A stretch of DNA of 64,000 nt from Clostridia bacterium (GCA_023228225.1 JALOBO010000004.1:1-64000); one strand, 5' to 3'. Positions 7,741 through 16,840 are shown, numbered from the stretch's first letter. The notes: generated by a model not told the origin, from the sequence alone. A program made the numbers and translations.

Positions 7741-8482
7741 TCGTTTAACATATGCTAAAGAATTACAACATATTGTAGTGGTTGGTGACAATCATGGCAA
7801 ATGGGGTGAACTTGGATATAGAATCAGAGAACGATATAAAATTCGTGATTCTGTTATTTGCATTGCTGGGGATATTGGCATGGGTTTTGAAAAGACAGGA
7901 TTTTATCTTGATGAATTTAAAAAATTAAATCGAATATTGGAAAACACAAATAATGTGTTATTCATGGTTCGAGGCAATCACGATGACCCATCGTATTTTC
8001 AAGGCGACAAGGCTCCATTGGTTGACATGTTTTCACGAATCAAATTAGTTCCTGACTATTTTTTACTTGAAACAGGTCCCGCAAATATTTTATTCGTTGG
8101 CGGTGCAACATCAATCGACAGAACGCAACGCGTTGAAGGATCATCATATTGGTCAAATGAACAATGTGTATACGATCCTATTGCAATTGCAAATCTGACA
8201 GATAAAGTAACAGTAGTTGTTACGCATACAGCACCGAAGTTTGCTGACCCAACAACAAAAACAGGAATCATGGGTTGGTTCAATGAAGATTGGCGACTTA
8301 TAGACGAATGCGAAAAGGAACGTCATAACATGACAATGATTTATGATCATTTGAAAAAGAATGACCATGAAATAAAGTATTGGTGTTATGGTCATTTCCA
8401 TTTTTCAAAAAGAGTTCAGCATGATACCACAACATTTATTGTTTGTGACGAACAAGAATTTTACGAATTAAGATTTGAATGA
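7721..8482 (+). CDS. Calcineurin-like metallophosphoesterase
   Basis: 253 residues with the metallophosphoesterase motifs in order: VVVGDNHG near residue 20, AGDIGMG, RGNHDDP, VVTHTAPK and YGHFHFSK. These supply the two-metal site. Substrate cannot be deduced; phage members include RNA or nucleotide phosphodiesterases. The end overlaps the next start (ATGA). Confidence 0.85.
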   Translation: MKATTDSRLTYAKELQHIVVVGDNHGKWGELGYRIRERYKIRDSVICIAGDIGMGFEKTGFYLDEFKKLNRILENTNNVLFMVRGNHDDPSYFQGDKAPLVDMFSRIKLVPDYFLLETGPANILFVGGATSIDRTQRVEGSSYWSNEQCVYDPIAIANLTDKVTVVVTHTAPKFADPTTKTGIMGWFNEDWRLIDECEKERHNMTMIYDHLKKNDHEIKYWCYGHFHFSKRVQHDTTTFIVCDEQEFYELRFE

Positions 8483-8814
8483 AAACTCCGGTATTCATAT
8501 ATAGAGAATTTAAAAGTAATCAAGAAATACATGACGCTGTAGATGATAACAAATATATCTTCGGCATTCTGTACCCTTTTGTTGAATACGTAATTAATAA
8601 TGATGAACTAAGCATGGACGATGAAGTTCCATGTTTCAATTTTGTTTGCTTTGGTGGAATAGAAGTCGATGTTGCAATGTCAAAACGAGCTTCTATTGCA
8701 ATAAGTAAAAAAATGCTTACATACTATGCTTCAATTGAAGAATACGAAAAATGTGCTAACATTGTAAAATTACAACGCAAACTATTAGAATATGTCAACT
8801 CCGCCAATCATTAA
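8479..8814 (+). CDS. Hypothetical protein, 111 aa
   Basis: Translationally coupled to the metallophosphoesterase by ATGA. Acidic middle region (DELSMDDEVPCFNFV) and a helical C-terminus. Unknown function. Confidence 0.85.
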   Translation: MKTPVFIYREFKSNQEIHDAVDDNKYIFGILYPFVEYVINNDELSMDDEVPCFNFVCFGGIEVDVAMSKRASIAISKKMLTYYASIEEYEKCANIVKLQRKLLEYVNSANH

Positions 8815-9286
8815 ATGGGTGCACAAAATGCTGACGCACGCAGAAGAAAAAGAATGGTTTGAAACTTATTGGTGTATCGACATACATGGAACTGTTTCAT
8901 ATCCAGATTATAGAAAAATAGAACCGATAATTGATTACTATCCGTATGCAAAAGAAGTTTTGCAATTATTATCAGAAAGAAAAGATATTATACTAATTAT
9001 GTATACTTCATCGTATCCTTCTGAAATTGCAGTATATACGAAGCAATTCAATAATGATGGTATAAAATTTAATTACGTAAATGAAAATCCAGAGATATCT
9101 GTTGCACATGGATCTTTTGGACATTACACACAGAAATTGTATTTTAATGTTTTGTTTGATGATAAGGCAGGATTTGACCCAGAAACTGACTGAGAACATT
9201 TATACCGATACTTATTAGATTCAACGTATCGTCCCAATCCATCGTGGTCAAAAAAATCAAAAGAAGTATATCATAATTTAATTTAA
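8792..9286 (+). CDS. HAD-like phosphatase with in-frame TGA
   Basis: The reading frame begins with a HAD-like motif, WCIDIHGT (D30, H32), continues through MYTSSYP and reaches FDDKAGFDPETD, then meets TGA at 9191-9193. The same frame stays open for 30 more codons (EHLYRYLL... to ...EVYHNLI) before TAA at 9284. From recollection of the family, phage members continue DPxTDW after this point, so TGA stands where Trp is expected. I annotate it as one gene requiring TGA decoding; a nonsense mutation losing the last 31 residues is the alternative. No competing gene lies in 9194-9286. Confidence 0.75.
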
Positions 9287-9296
9287 AAGAAATCAT

Positions 9297-9623
9297 ATGA
9301 CACCAGAAGAAAATGCATCATTGGTATTAGGTACCGCAGCAATCGAAAAAAGAAGAAAAGCATTGGACGAAAATTTTGAAATCGGACAATTCTATGAAAA
9401 TGCACAGCATACAAAATTTCAAATAACTGAACTTAACGAACGTTTTGTTATGCTTACAGAATTAACAGGTGAAGGAAAAAGAACTGCCAAAAATAAAAAA
9501 TTCACACGTGCAATACTTGCAGGTTTAATTGAAGTTAAATCATTTGAACAAACAAGATTTGGAAGACGTGAAGCATACTTGGATTTACGTGAATTAGAAG
9601 TTGGAAAATTATTCAACAAATAA
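9297..9623 (+). CDS. Hypothetical protein, 108 aa
   Basis: Basic, mixed alpha/beta; KFQITELNERFVMLTELTGEG suggests a small beta sheet. No family recognised. Confidence 0.85.
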   Translation: MTPEENASLVLGTAAIEKRRKALDENFEIGQFYENAQHTKFQITELNERFVMLTELTGEGKRTAKNKKFTRAILAGLIEVKSFEQTRFGRREAYLDLRELEVGKLFNK

Positions 9624-9639
9624 TAAAACTATTCAAAAG

Positions 9640-9656
9640 TTCTGTATATAATATAA
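9640..9656 (+). promoter_or_regulatory. AT-rich phage-type promoter
   Basis: TTCTGTATATAATATAA upstream of a membrane-protein gene; same motif as at 147. Confidence 0.65.
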
Positions 9657-9684
9657 AAATAAATTAATAACTTAAAATTATATT

Positions 9685-10023
9685 ATGAAAGCACTTGGTA
9701 AAATTTTATCTTTTCTCTTTGGCCTTATTTGGAAATTAATTGTTCTTGTATTTGCAATGTGTTTTGGAACACTGTATGCTATTGCCGTACATGTTATTGC
9801 TGCCTTACTTATAGCAATTCCTGTGAATTTGCTGTATGCTGCAATTACACCAGATTTTCATCAATACGCTTTACCGTTAATTGCATATTGGACTTGGTTC
9901 AAAATTATACTTGTAATTCGATTACTTATAGACGGGTTACAGAACAATGCAAATAAAAAAGATGTATCTGAATTAAAAGAACAGTTCAAATCGAAAAGAA
10001 CAAAACCGTTAACAAAAGAATAA
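9685..10023 (+). CDS. Small integral membrane protein
   Basis: 112 residues with about three hydrophobic segments between residues 8 and 80 and a basic cytoplasmic tail (KEQFKSKRTK). It is a single-gene unit between a phage-type promoter and a terminator. Function unknown; holin-like size but no supporting context. Confidence 0.85.
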   Translation: MKALGKILSFLFGLIWKLIVLVFAMCFGTLYAIAVHVIAALLIAIPVNLLYAAITPDFHQYALPLIAYWTWFKIILVIRLLIDGLQNNANKKDVSELKEQFKSKRTKPLTKE

Positions 10024-10042
10024 CTCCACAAATCATCAAATG

Positions 10043-10073
10043 AAAACTCTGACAGCAATGTCAGAGTTTTTTT
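10043..10073 (+). terminator. Intrinsic terminator with GCAA tetraloop
   Basis: AAAACTCTGACA pairs perfectly over 12 bp with its complement across a GCAA loop, followed by seven T. Confidence 0.95.
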
Positions 10074-10097
10074 AGTTTAAAATAATTGTCATTACCA

Positions 10098-10128
10098 TTG
10101 CTATTGCTTCATAAATGTTGTATATTTG
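10098..10128 (+). promoter_or_regulatory. Host-type promoter
   Basis: TTG at 10098 and TATATTTG at 10121, followed by the conserved TTTTAATTAATTGATAA leader. Drives the 10.15-11.5 kb operon. Confidence 0.88.
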
Positions 10129-10150
10129 ATTTTAATTAATTGATAATATT

Positions 10151-10411
10151 ATGGCTGCAAAATTTACAATTGAAACATTAGAAGAAAAAGGAATTTATCC
10201 TGACATATTATCGAAAACTAGAAAAGGGACATTCATTGCTCGTTGGGAATTTTATTATACGCATGGAAATACTGCTGAAAAATATGCGGCAGCAATCAAA
10301 AACCAATTTCCTGATGCTGTAATTGTAAATACAGAAAAAATATGGAAACCGTTTCGTGGTGATGCAACGGTAAAACAAAGCAGTCACTTCCTTGTTGAGT
10401 TTAAAATTTAA
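10151..10411 (+). CDS. Hypothetical protein, 86 aa
   Basis: First gene of an operon behind a strong host-type promoter, so probably early. Contains KGTFIARWEFYYTHGNTAEKY. No family recognised. Confidence 0.85.
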   Translation: MAAKFTIETLEEKGIYPDILSKTRKGTFIARWEFYYTHGNTAEKYAAAIKNQFPDAVIVNTEKIWKPFRGDATVKQSSHFLVEFKI

Positions 10412-10422
10412 AAAATATTGAA

Positions 10423-10746
10423 ATGGAAAAATCATTAATACATTGGCTCGATTCTCGAATCAAAGATTTGCAAAAAATAAAGTACGATGGCGGTTCGCCG
10501 GAATTCATGTCGGCAAAAGGAAAAGAAAAAGGATATAAAGAAGTTAAAGAATACGTTGCAACACATACAATAACTGTAGATGTTCTTGCCGAATTTGCAA
10601 AATTTATTCACGACCAGTGCACTGACCAATACGGACACCTTCAAATGTCCGAAGAAGCAGATGGTGAATTTATAACAGATTCATACCGTGGAGCTGCTGA
10701 AGATTTCCTAATTGAATACTCTAAAAAAATTGAAAAGTCGAAATAA
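10423..10746 (+). CDS. Hypothetical protein, 107 aa
   Basis: Helical and acidic toward the C-terminus, with a Lys-rich segment near residue 30. Second gene in the operon; unknown. Confidence 0.85.
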   Translation: MEKSLIHWLDSRIKDLQKIKYDGGSPEFMSAKGKEKGYKEVKEYVATHTITVDVLAEFAKFIHDQCTDQYGHLQMSEEADGEFITDSYRGAAEDFLIEYSKKIEKSK

Positions 10747-10761
10747 ATAAAACTTAAAACT

Positions 10762-11334
10762 ATGAGAACTAAATCTAGAATGCCTGGTGAATTTACAAGG
10801 GAACTTGGTGGAACAAATTTCAACCTTTACATACATGATAATAACTTAACGATTAAAGGCTATTATGGTAAAGCATTGAAACCTAGTTTCTTTTATCGTT
10901 ACAAAACAAAGGAGGAACTTGACCTTGCAATTACCCGTCACGCTGATAGGTTAAATAAAATATATGAATCGTCAGTTGAACGTAAAGTTAAAAAGAAAGA
11001 AGCAAATTCTGCAATAAAAGCTGCAGATCATTTTTCGATTGGCGAGATTCTAGTTAATACATGGGGTTATGAACAAACCAATATTGAATTTTATCAAGTA
11101 ACAAAAATATCTGCAAAAAGAATAACTGTTGCCGAATTGAAAAAAACATATACTGAAACCGGTTTTATGTGTGGTCATGCAATTCCGAATAAAGATTCGT
11201 TTGTTGAAAATGGCGATACGTATAACTTGACTGTTAAAGAAAACGGCGCACAAGTTCGATTATCAAGTCCTAAATCATTCTACAGTTTTAGTAAATGGGA
11301 TGGCAGACCAGAATATGAATCACATTACGCATAA
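10762..11334 (+). CDS. Conserved phage protein (WGYEQTN family)
   Basis: 190 residues. The central segment FSIGEILVNTWGYEQTNIEFYQV resembles a widespread phage family with a (S/T)WGYxQTNxxFYQV core, which I recognise as conserved but of unknown role. A basic linker (KKKEANSAIKAA) precedes it. The C-terminus YSFSKWDGRPEYESHYA is also typical. Confidence 0.8.
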   Translation: MRTKSRMPGEFTRELGGTNFNLYIHDNNLTIKGYYGKALKPSFFYRYKTKEELDLAITRHADRLNKIYESSVERKVKKKEANSAIKAADHFSIGEILVNTWGYEQTNIEFYQVTKISAKRITVAELKKTYTETGFMCGHAIPNKDSFVENGDTYNLTVKENGAQVRLSSPKSFYSFSKWDGRPEYESHYA

Positions 11335-11351
11335 ACTTAAAATCTTAAATT

Positions 11352-11513
11352 ATGAGAACATATAATATTTGTATCGGCATTGTTTTTCTAATTGCTGGCG
11401 TTGCAAATCTGTGTATACACAGGGATAATAGTCAAATCTTTTTGGGAATTGCTATAACAACAGCAGGTATCATCAATATAGTTTTTTGGGGATTTCTTAA
11501 AAAAGAAAAATAA
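11352..11513 (+). CDS. Small two-TM membrane protein
   Basis: 53 residues with two hydrophobic segments (residues about 6-22 and 31-47) and a basic end, LKKEK. The ATG follows the conserved intergenic ACTTAAAATCTTAAATT. Unknown function. Confidence 0.75.
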   Translation: MRTYNICIGIVFLIAGVANLCIHRDNSQIFLGIAITTAGIINIVFWGFLKKEK

Positions 11514-11536
11514 ATCAAAAGTTTTTCGTAAAACCA

Positions 11537-11567
11537 TTGCTATCAGATGTATAATGTTGTATATTTG
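11537..11567 (+). promoter_or_regulatory. Host-type promoter
   Basis: TTG at 11537, TATATTTG at 11560, followed by the conserved leader. Confidence 0.88.
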
Positions 11568-11604
11568 ATTTTAATTAATTGATAAACAAATAAAAATCAC
11601 TGAC

Positions 11605-11904
11605 ATGGCAAAAACTGATAAAATATTTACAATTGAAAACCACAGTACTGGTTCATTCTCGTCTAAAAACCGTTATTACTATTTAACAGGCACCCTTGCT
11701 GAATTAATAAAAGCTTGTTCATACACATTAGAGTGTGGAAAATCTTGGGAACACGAACGTGGTAATAAAAAAATCAATATGAATCCTAAAACTGTTGCTG
11801 CTCTTTGCGTACAATTAAATAACGCAAAAAATAATTCTGCAGCAAACGGTTATTCTGGCGATTATTATTCTGTATTACCTGAAGGTGAACCTCAAAAATC
11901 TTAA
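11605..11904 (+). CDS. Hypothetical protein, 99 aa
   Basis: First gene behind a host-type promoter. SKNRYYYLTGTLAELIKAC and CGKSWEHERG suggest a compact alpha/beta fold; unknown. Confidence 0.85.
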   Translation: MAKTDKIFTIENHSTGSFSSKNRYYYLTGTLAELIKACSYTLECGKSWEHERGNKKINMNPKTVAALCVQLNNAKNNSAANGYSGDYYSVLPEGEPQKS

Positions 11905-11906
11905 TC

Positions 11907-12299
11907 ATGAATAAATTGAAATCCTTTAAATCAAATGTGCCGCCTGCTCTGGTTGAACTAGAGAACGGCACTTTTATTGTCCCTGGGTGGATTGAGGTTC
12001 CTAACGGAACAACACTTGATGAAGTTTATTCTGTTTGTGAAATTTCAAAACCAGCAAATGGACCAGGCATGTATTGCTCAACCGAAGAACTTATTGCATA
12101 CAAAAATGGCACGTATGAATCAACAAAAAATAAAAACACGGAATCAATATCAGAACAAGTAAAATCATCAGATGGTTCAAAAACATACGCCATTATTTTC
12201 AATAATGGCGTATGGGCTTGTGATTGCGTTGGGTTTTCATTTCGCAAACGTTGCAAACATGTTGATGAAATTAAATCAAAACAAAAAACTGCGGCATGA
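11907..12299 (+). CDS. SWIM zinc-finger-like protein
   Basis: 130 residues. The C-terminal WACDCVGFSFRKRCKHV fits the CxC...CxH zinc ligand order of SWIM domains, which bind DNA or protein. The N-terminal part is rich in Gly and Pro loops. It ends in TGA overlapping the next ATG. The role is probably nucleic-acid binding. Confidence 0.75.
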   Translation: MNKLKSFKSNVPPALVELENGTFIVPGWIEVPNGTTLDEVYSVCEISKPANGPGMYCSTEELIAYKNGTYESTKNKNTESISEQVKSSDGSKTYAIIFNNGVWACDCVGFSFRKRCKHVDEIKSKQKTAA

Positions 12300-12658
12300 T
12301 AAAAAAGTTACTTAATTTAATAGGATTTGTACAACATAAAACAATAACTTTAGTACAACCTAAAACAAAAATAAAATATCCTACCGACGTTGATATTTTT
12401 AACGTCGAAGTTTTCAATATCTGGTTCATCAATGAATACACTGGTTATGGCGGGTGGCCTGGGTGTGCAGCCGGTATCTTTCTTCGTCTTGACAAATTAT
12501 CGCAATGTATGATTGAAGATTATTTCAAAGATAAAAATGTCGAAGTTGAATATGCAGATTTATTAATGTTCAATGAGGATATACGAATGGACTGGCTGAA
12601 GAAACTTGAAAATCGAAATGCAAATCGAAACAATAAAAGAAACTCTAGTATAAACTAA
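12296..12658 (+). CDS. Hypothetical protein, 120 aa
   Basis: Contains FINEYTGYGGWPGCAAGIF and a basic, Asn-rich C-terminus. Translationally coupled to the SWIM protein. Unknown function. Confidence 0.8.
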   Translation: MIKKLLNLIGFVQHKTITLVQPKTKIKYPTDVDIFNVEVFNIWFINEYTGYGGWPGCAAGIFLRLDKLSQCMIEDYFKDKNVEVEYADLLMFNEDIRMDWLKKLENRNANRNNKRNSSIN

Positions 12659-12670
12659 AACATATAACTT

Positions 12671-13477
12671 ATGAAAGCAATTTTTAGTCTATTTATTAAA
12701 CTCATTGAAAAGTTTTTAAACTTAACATCAGACGATTCTAGAATTCCAACAAATGAAAAACTTGATGGCGAAATTCGACAACTTGAATGGCATTTGCAAT
12801 ATACATTGCGACATGTGTTTCACTTAATTCGACACATCGTTTGGGAAAAGATTAAACTAGGCGCAATTTATAAATGGAAAAAAGTACTATCGCGAATAAT
12901 CGCATTTGGTTTACTAATTGGACTTATTTATTTTGCATATGCAATGTATATTCGCCCTACGCATCAACAAGTAATCATCAGGGAAAAAGTTTCAAAAATT
13001 GAACAAGACATGAGACAAAATCCAATACCTGAAGAAAACTTAAATTTCATGTTATCATTATCTTTACTTGAATCACGACAAAATTATAACGAAGGCGAAA
13101 ATAGGTCAACACAATATTGGGGAATGTATCAGATGGGTGCAATGGCAAGAGAAGAAATTGGATTGACCAGCATGCCTAAAGACGTATTCTTAAACAATCC
13201 TGTTTTACAAAACTGGGCAATGAATCAATTGATAAAAATAAACTATAAGTATCTTCAGGATATAATCATCAAATATCAAATACCTGAAACTGGCGGAATA
13301 CGCGTGGGGATGCATCTTGTTACGGTAAGCGGTTTGATTGCTGCTGCGCATCTTGTAGGATTCAGTGCTGTTAAACAATTTATTGAAAGCAACGGCAAAA
13401 TCATAGCAAAAGATGGAAACAACAAACCTCTTACAGATTACTTACAATTGAATAACATAAAATTAAATTTTGAATAA
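12671..13477 (+). CDS. Membrane-anchored muramidase-like protein
   Basis: 268 residues. A basic N-terminal region leads to one transmembrane segment at about residues 77-95 (AFGLLIGLIYFAYAMYI). The C-terminal domain has SLLESRQNYN...YWGMYQMG, where the Glu and the GMYQMG turn recall the ExxxxN...GxxQ core of lytic transglycosylases. It may cut peptidoglycan from the periplasmic face. It is not next to recognisable holin or spanin genes. The assignment is moderate. Confidence 0.6.
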   Translation: MKAIFSLFIKLIEKFLNLTSDDSRIPTNEKLDGEIRQLEWHLQYTLRHVFHLIRHIVWEKIKLGAIYKWKKVLSRIIAFGLLIGLIYFAYAMYIRPTHQQVIIREKVSKIEQDMRQNPIPEENLNFMLSLSLLESRQNYNEGENRSTQYWGMYQMGAMAREEIGLTSMPKDVFLNNPVLQNWAMNQLIKINYKYLQDIIIKYQIPETGGIRVGMHLVTVSGLIAAAHLVGFSAVKQFIESNGKIIAKDGNNKPLTDYLQLNNIKLNFE

Positions 13478-13478
13478 T

Positions 13479-14165
13479 ATGAAAACATCAAAAGCAATTC
13501 TATTAGCTGAACTAACTCGTTTATACGAAAAGCGCAATTCGATAATTTCAAACTTGAGATTCAATCAAGCAGAAATAGATGACATACAAAGTGCAATTCA
13601 GTTAATTGATAATAGAGATAATCCAAAGCCGACAATTGCAAAAGGTGGTGAATCTGTTAAATATGTTTCTTCACAGATTGCAAAATTAACAAAGAAACAC
13701 AATGAAACCGACGTGCCGTTAAACAACTTATTGATTAATGATATCATTAACGATACTGTAAGTGACAATGTGACTCCTGTTAACTTGGAAAATAAACTTG
13801 CATCAAAATTTGCTGATGCTGCACTTAATAGAAAGTCAAATGATACTGTGCAGTTTACACCAAGAAGAATAACAAAGGCAGGAACAACATTTACAAAACA
13901 AAAAAAGTATTCTTTGATATTGCAATTCATAAAAGACGGTGGCGAAACTGGACGTAAATTTAAAGAAATTCAAACTTACATATATAAATTGAATCATCCA
14001 GATAAAGAATTTACAAAAGATGTTCGTGGATACTACTGCACAATTATATGTTGGTACATATTACCAATATGCGGTAAGAACAATAAATCATATACATACA
14101 ATGGACCTATTATTGTTGAAGATATGTTTAAGTATCCTGCAAAACGAACATATAGACCATACTAA
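13479..14165 (+). CDS. Hypothetical protein with coiled-coil start and winged-helix-like end
   Basis: Start chosen at ATG 13479 (MKTSKAILL). Residues 1-45 are coiled-coil-like. The C-terminal 85 residues (ILQFIKDGGETGRKFKEIQTYI...) look like a helix-turn-helix or winged-helix fold. DNA binding is plausible but not proven. Confidence 0.75.
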   Translation: MKTSKAILLAELTRLYEKRNSIISNLRFNQAEIDDIQSAIQLIDNRDNPKPTIAKGGESVKYVSSQIAKLTKKHNETDVPLNNLLINDIINDTVSDNVTPVNLENKLASKFADAALNRKSNDTVQFTPRRITKAGTTFTKQKKYSLILQFIKDGGETGRKFKEIQTYIYKLNHPDKEFTKDVRGYYCTIICWYILPICGKNNKSYTYNGPIIVEDMFKYPAKRTYRPY

Positions 14166-14173
14166 AAATAATC

Positions 14174-14254
14174 ATGGAATTGCTAAAAGAAAACCTAGAC
14201 TTGCTTAACGAATCTAAGTCTCAGCTCTACTACACTAACCCTTACGGACACTGA
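14174..14254 (+). CDS. Doubtful short ORF
   Basis: 26 codons (MELLKENLDLLNES...) before a leftward promoter motif. A similar intergenic region near 36.35 kb has only a 6-codon ORF at the matching place, so conservation is of DNA or RNA rather than protein. More likely part of an RNA or leader. Confidence 0.25.
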   Translation: MELLKENLDLLNESKSQLYYTNPYGH

Positions 14255-14258
14255 GTAG

Positions 14259-14271
14259 TTATTATATACAG
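14259..14271 (-). promoter_or_regulatory. Leftward AT-rich promoter in intergenic DNA
   Basis: The top strand TTATTATATACAG is the reverse complement of CTGTATATAATAA, the core of the phage-type promoter. Nothing obvious is encoded to the left on the minus strand, so it may drive a small antisense RNA. The same arrangement occurs at 36413. Confidence 0.5.
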
Positions 14272-14317
14272 TTATTTAAAATAGTTTCATTTTTATTAAA
14301 AGTTTTTTCATAAACTA

Positions 14318-14348
14318 TTGCTATTGCTTTAATAATGTTGTATATTTG
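14318..14348 (+). promoter_or_regulatory. Host-type promoter
   Basis: TTG at 14318, TATATTTG at 14341, conserved leader follows. Confidence 0.88.
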
Positions 14349-14389
14349 ATTTTAATTAATTGATAAATAAAAACTTAAAAAATACAATC

Positions 14390-14764
14390 ATGGCAAAAAT
14401 TACAAAATTCAACAGAACAAACGGTTCATTGGAAAGAATTCAAAAAATATTTCTTGAACGTTTAAAATCACTTGAAGAAGAATTAGGTGTAACACTAACC
14501 AATTCAGGTTGTAACTTTGACGATAATACATGCGCCGTTAAAATCACAGCAACTATTGCAGGTGTGAACCCAAATAAAAATTTGTTTATACAATATCATA
14601 AATTATATGATCTTGCATTAACCGATTTTAATAGAGACTTTATATTTAAAAATAAAGTTTATACAATAACTGGAATTAAGCCAAGCAGAAAAAACGCAAT
14701 TCTTGCAATTGAAAAAAGTTCTAAAAAAGAATTTTGTTTTCACCGTTCATTAATCGTATTTTAA
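14390..14764 (+). CDS. Hypothetical protein, 124 aa
   Basis: ATG 14390 chosen, after the promoter leader. Helical N-terminus, then a beta-rich part. Basic overall. Unknown. Confidence 0.8.
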   Translation: MAKITKFNRTNGSLERIQKIFLERLKSLEEELGVTLTNSGCNFDDNTCAVKITATIAGVNPNKNLFIQYHKLYDLALTDFNRDFIFKNKVYTITGIKPSRKNAILAIEKSSKKEFCFHRSLIVF

Positions 14765-14798
14765 TTTAATCCATAATCCAAATTTAAAATTCACTACA

Positions 14799-15176
14799 AT
14801 GGGAGTATTTAAAGAAGAAGCAAAATCGTTTGAAACTGTAGAATCAAAACAATATCGAATTTATAAAGATGCTGCAGATTATGGGTATGCGTATAATTCA
14901 AATAACATACCAGCAGAAATAAAATTGCTTATTGACAATGTAAAAGGTTTGAATGGAACTTCATTAATGAAATCTCGTGAAGCTGCAGCTGATAACAAAT
15001 CTTGGGTGAATGTTGTTATTGAAATTGCATGGGAAATTGATGAAGGCATGGAATGTGGAACACATTACGCAATTGGATTTTGCAAAATCACAAGTAAAAA
15101 TGAACTAATTGACAAAACCGCAGATTCATACATTTCTGTTTATTCAAAAAATTATCGTAGACCTTACAAAAATTAA
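14799..15176 (+). CDS. Hypothetical protein, 125 aa
   Basis: Soluble; VVIEIAWEIDEGMECGTHYAIGFCK suggests a beta core. Second gene after the 14.3 kb promoter. Confidence 0.85.
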   Translation: MGVFKEEAKSFETVESKQYRIYKDAADYGYAYNSNNIPAEIKLLIDNVKGLNGTSLMKSREAAADNKSWVNVVIEIAWEIDEGMECGTHYAIGFCKITSKNELIDKTADSYISVYSKNYRRPYKN

Positions 15177-15177
15177 T

Positions 15178-15393
15178 ATGGAAAAGTTAAAAACATATTT
15201 TTACGGAACACTTGTAAAAAACACGGAATTACTTGGGCTACAAGTTTCGACAGCAGAAGGTGAAGATGATTACATAAACGATTTTGACCAAATGTGTTCA
15301 ACTGACACTTTGCCAAGAACCGTATTGATTGGCAAAAAACAAGGAAGCAATTACGGTCGATTAATTGAAACAAATGAATTATACATAAAGTAA
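15178..15393 (+). CDS. Hypothetical protein, 71 aa
   Basis: ATG 15178 immediately follows the previous stop. Small beta-rich protein (FYGTLVKNTELLGLQVS). Unknown. Confidence 0.8.
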   Translation: MEKLKTYFYGTLVKNTELLGLQVSTAEGEDDYINDFDQMCSTDTLPRTVLIGKKQGSNYGRLIETNELYIK

Positions 15394-15403
15394 ATTAAAT
15401 AAA

Positions 15404-15982
15404 ATGATAAAACGAGATATGGAAATTATAATGCGCAATGGCAAACAATATGTTAAAGCATATATGTTTGTAAAGTATACAGATAATCAGTCGAACATAT
15501 ACAGAAATACTGATAAGAATTCTGAAGACTGTGGTAACATGTTTTTTTCAACTCGCAGATTTCCGTATTCTTTAGGACAAGAACTGTTTGTCTGTTTAAA
15601 CACAACAGTAAATATTCCAGAACAAGGAAAGACATACATTACAAAATGTAATAGTGAATCATTAAATCTTAAGCCATTTGTGTATCTTTGCAAATCGCCT
15701 GAAGGCATTGATTTGGAAAGTATATCAATAGGTGAAGATATCATAACAACAACCAAACACATTTTTAATGATGCAAATGAAGTTGTTGCTGCATCTAATG
15801 AATTTGCAGGTTTACCAATAATTCCGATAAGCATACAACTCGAATTCTGTAAATCGTTTAAAAGTTATAATTTTGAAACTGTTTACGTAGAGTATTCTGA
15901 TGGCGTTGTTATTGATAAAGAAACGCAAGAAATTAAAATGATAACCGAATTTACATATATGCTAAATCAATTTTCAAAATAA
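15404..15982 (+). CDS. Hypothetical protein, 192 aa
   Basis: Beta-rich soluble protein; ATG 15404 or 15419. Its last base is the first base of the next gene. Unknown. Confidence 0.85.
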   Translation: MIKRDMEIIMRNGKQYVKAYMFVKYTDNQSNIYRNTDKNSEDCGNMFFSTRRFPYSLGQELFVCLNTTVNIPEQGKTYITKCNSESLNLKPFVYLCKSPEGIDLESISIGEDIITTTKHIFNDANEVVAASNEFAGLPIIPISIQLEFCKSFKSYNFETVYVEYSDGVVIDKETQEIKMITEFTYMLNQFSK

Positions 15983-16515
15983 TGGAAAACAAAAAACATA
16001 TCGAACCTTTATCTGCAAAGATAAGAAATAAGTTAGGACCTTTTTGGACACTTGTTTCGATTGCAAAAGAATTAAAAACATGGCCAAAAAGTAAACAAGA
16101 AAAAATAATTGATTTACTTGCTGACACAGCAGTAACATGCGAGAACGTACAAAATGATTTATTGGAATTAGTTGATAAAACAATTATGCCAGATGAATAC
16201 ATTCTTTGTGCTGCTAATTGGTATTTGGATTTTCCAATTGTGGATAAAGATTTTCCTGAAGGCTTTTGCCGTCCGAAGAATTGTGATAGCGGAATGGTGT
16301 TCTCTGGATTACGTCATCATAATTGCTTATACCAAATGGTTGCAATAACAGGAAAACCTCAACATGAAATGGGAAGAGAAATTCAAGGATTCTTAACAAA
16401 CAAAAACAGATTCGTTGGCAGAGAAGAAGGTTTGATTATTGCATTAAATGCAAATCAGGTAAAAGACATTGATGACGTTCGTGGAAAAAGATTACATAGC
16501 GAAGACTTATACTAA
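15982..16515 (+). CDS. Conserved phage protein (RHHNC / QGFLTNKNRFV family)
   Basis: 177 residues. The C-terminal half carries FCRPKNCDSGMVFSGLRHH, IQGFLTNKNRFVGREE and an end HSEDLY. I recognise this pattern from many unrelated phages, where it is uncharacterised. The first third is helical and seems specific to this phage. Confidence is in family membership only. Confidence 0.8.
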   Translation: MENKKHIEPLSAKIRNKLGPFWTLVSIAKELKTWPKSKQEKIIDLLADTAVTCENVQNDLLELVDKTIMPDEYILCAANWYLDFPIVDKDFPEGFCRPKNCDSGMVFSGLRHHNCLYQMVAITGKPQHEMGREIQGFLTNKNRFVGREEGLIIALNANQVKDIDDVRGKRLHSEDLY

Positions 16516-16519
16516 TCAT

Positions 16520-16756
16520 ATGGAAACAAAAGAAATAATCGAAGGCAAAGAATTGCTGAAAAATTCAAAACCGTTAAACATTAACTGTCTTGCGGAAGAA
16601 ATGTCAAATCTTGTTTTATTGAAACTTGCATTTGCATTAACAGTAAATCAAAATAGTATTTCGCCTGAAGTACGATGTAAAGAAGTTGATGACTTATTAA
16701 TTTCTGAAATTCGTGTTAATAGATTAATTAACATTTATAAACCTGGAGTAAATTAA
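16520..16756 (+). CDS. Hypothetical protein, 78 aa
   Basis: ATG 16520 chosen because it lies 4 bases past the preceding stop. Entirely helical. Unknown. Confidence 0.8.
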   Translation: METKEIIEGKELLKNSKPLNINCLAEEMSNLVLLKLAFALTVNQNSISPEVRCKEVDDLLISEIRVNRLINIYKPGVN

Positions 16757-16779
16757 TTTAAAAATAATTGCATAAACTA

Positions 16780-16810
16780 TTGCTATTGCTTCATTAATGT
16801 TGTATATTTA
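16780..16810 (+). promoter_or_regulatory. Host-type promoter
   Basis: TTGC at 16780 and TATATTTA (last base varies) at 16803, 23 nt apart; conserved leader follows. Confidence 0.85.
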
Positions 16811-16840
16811 ATTTTAATTAATTGATAAAACAAACAAATT

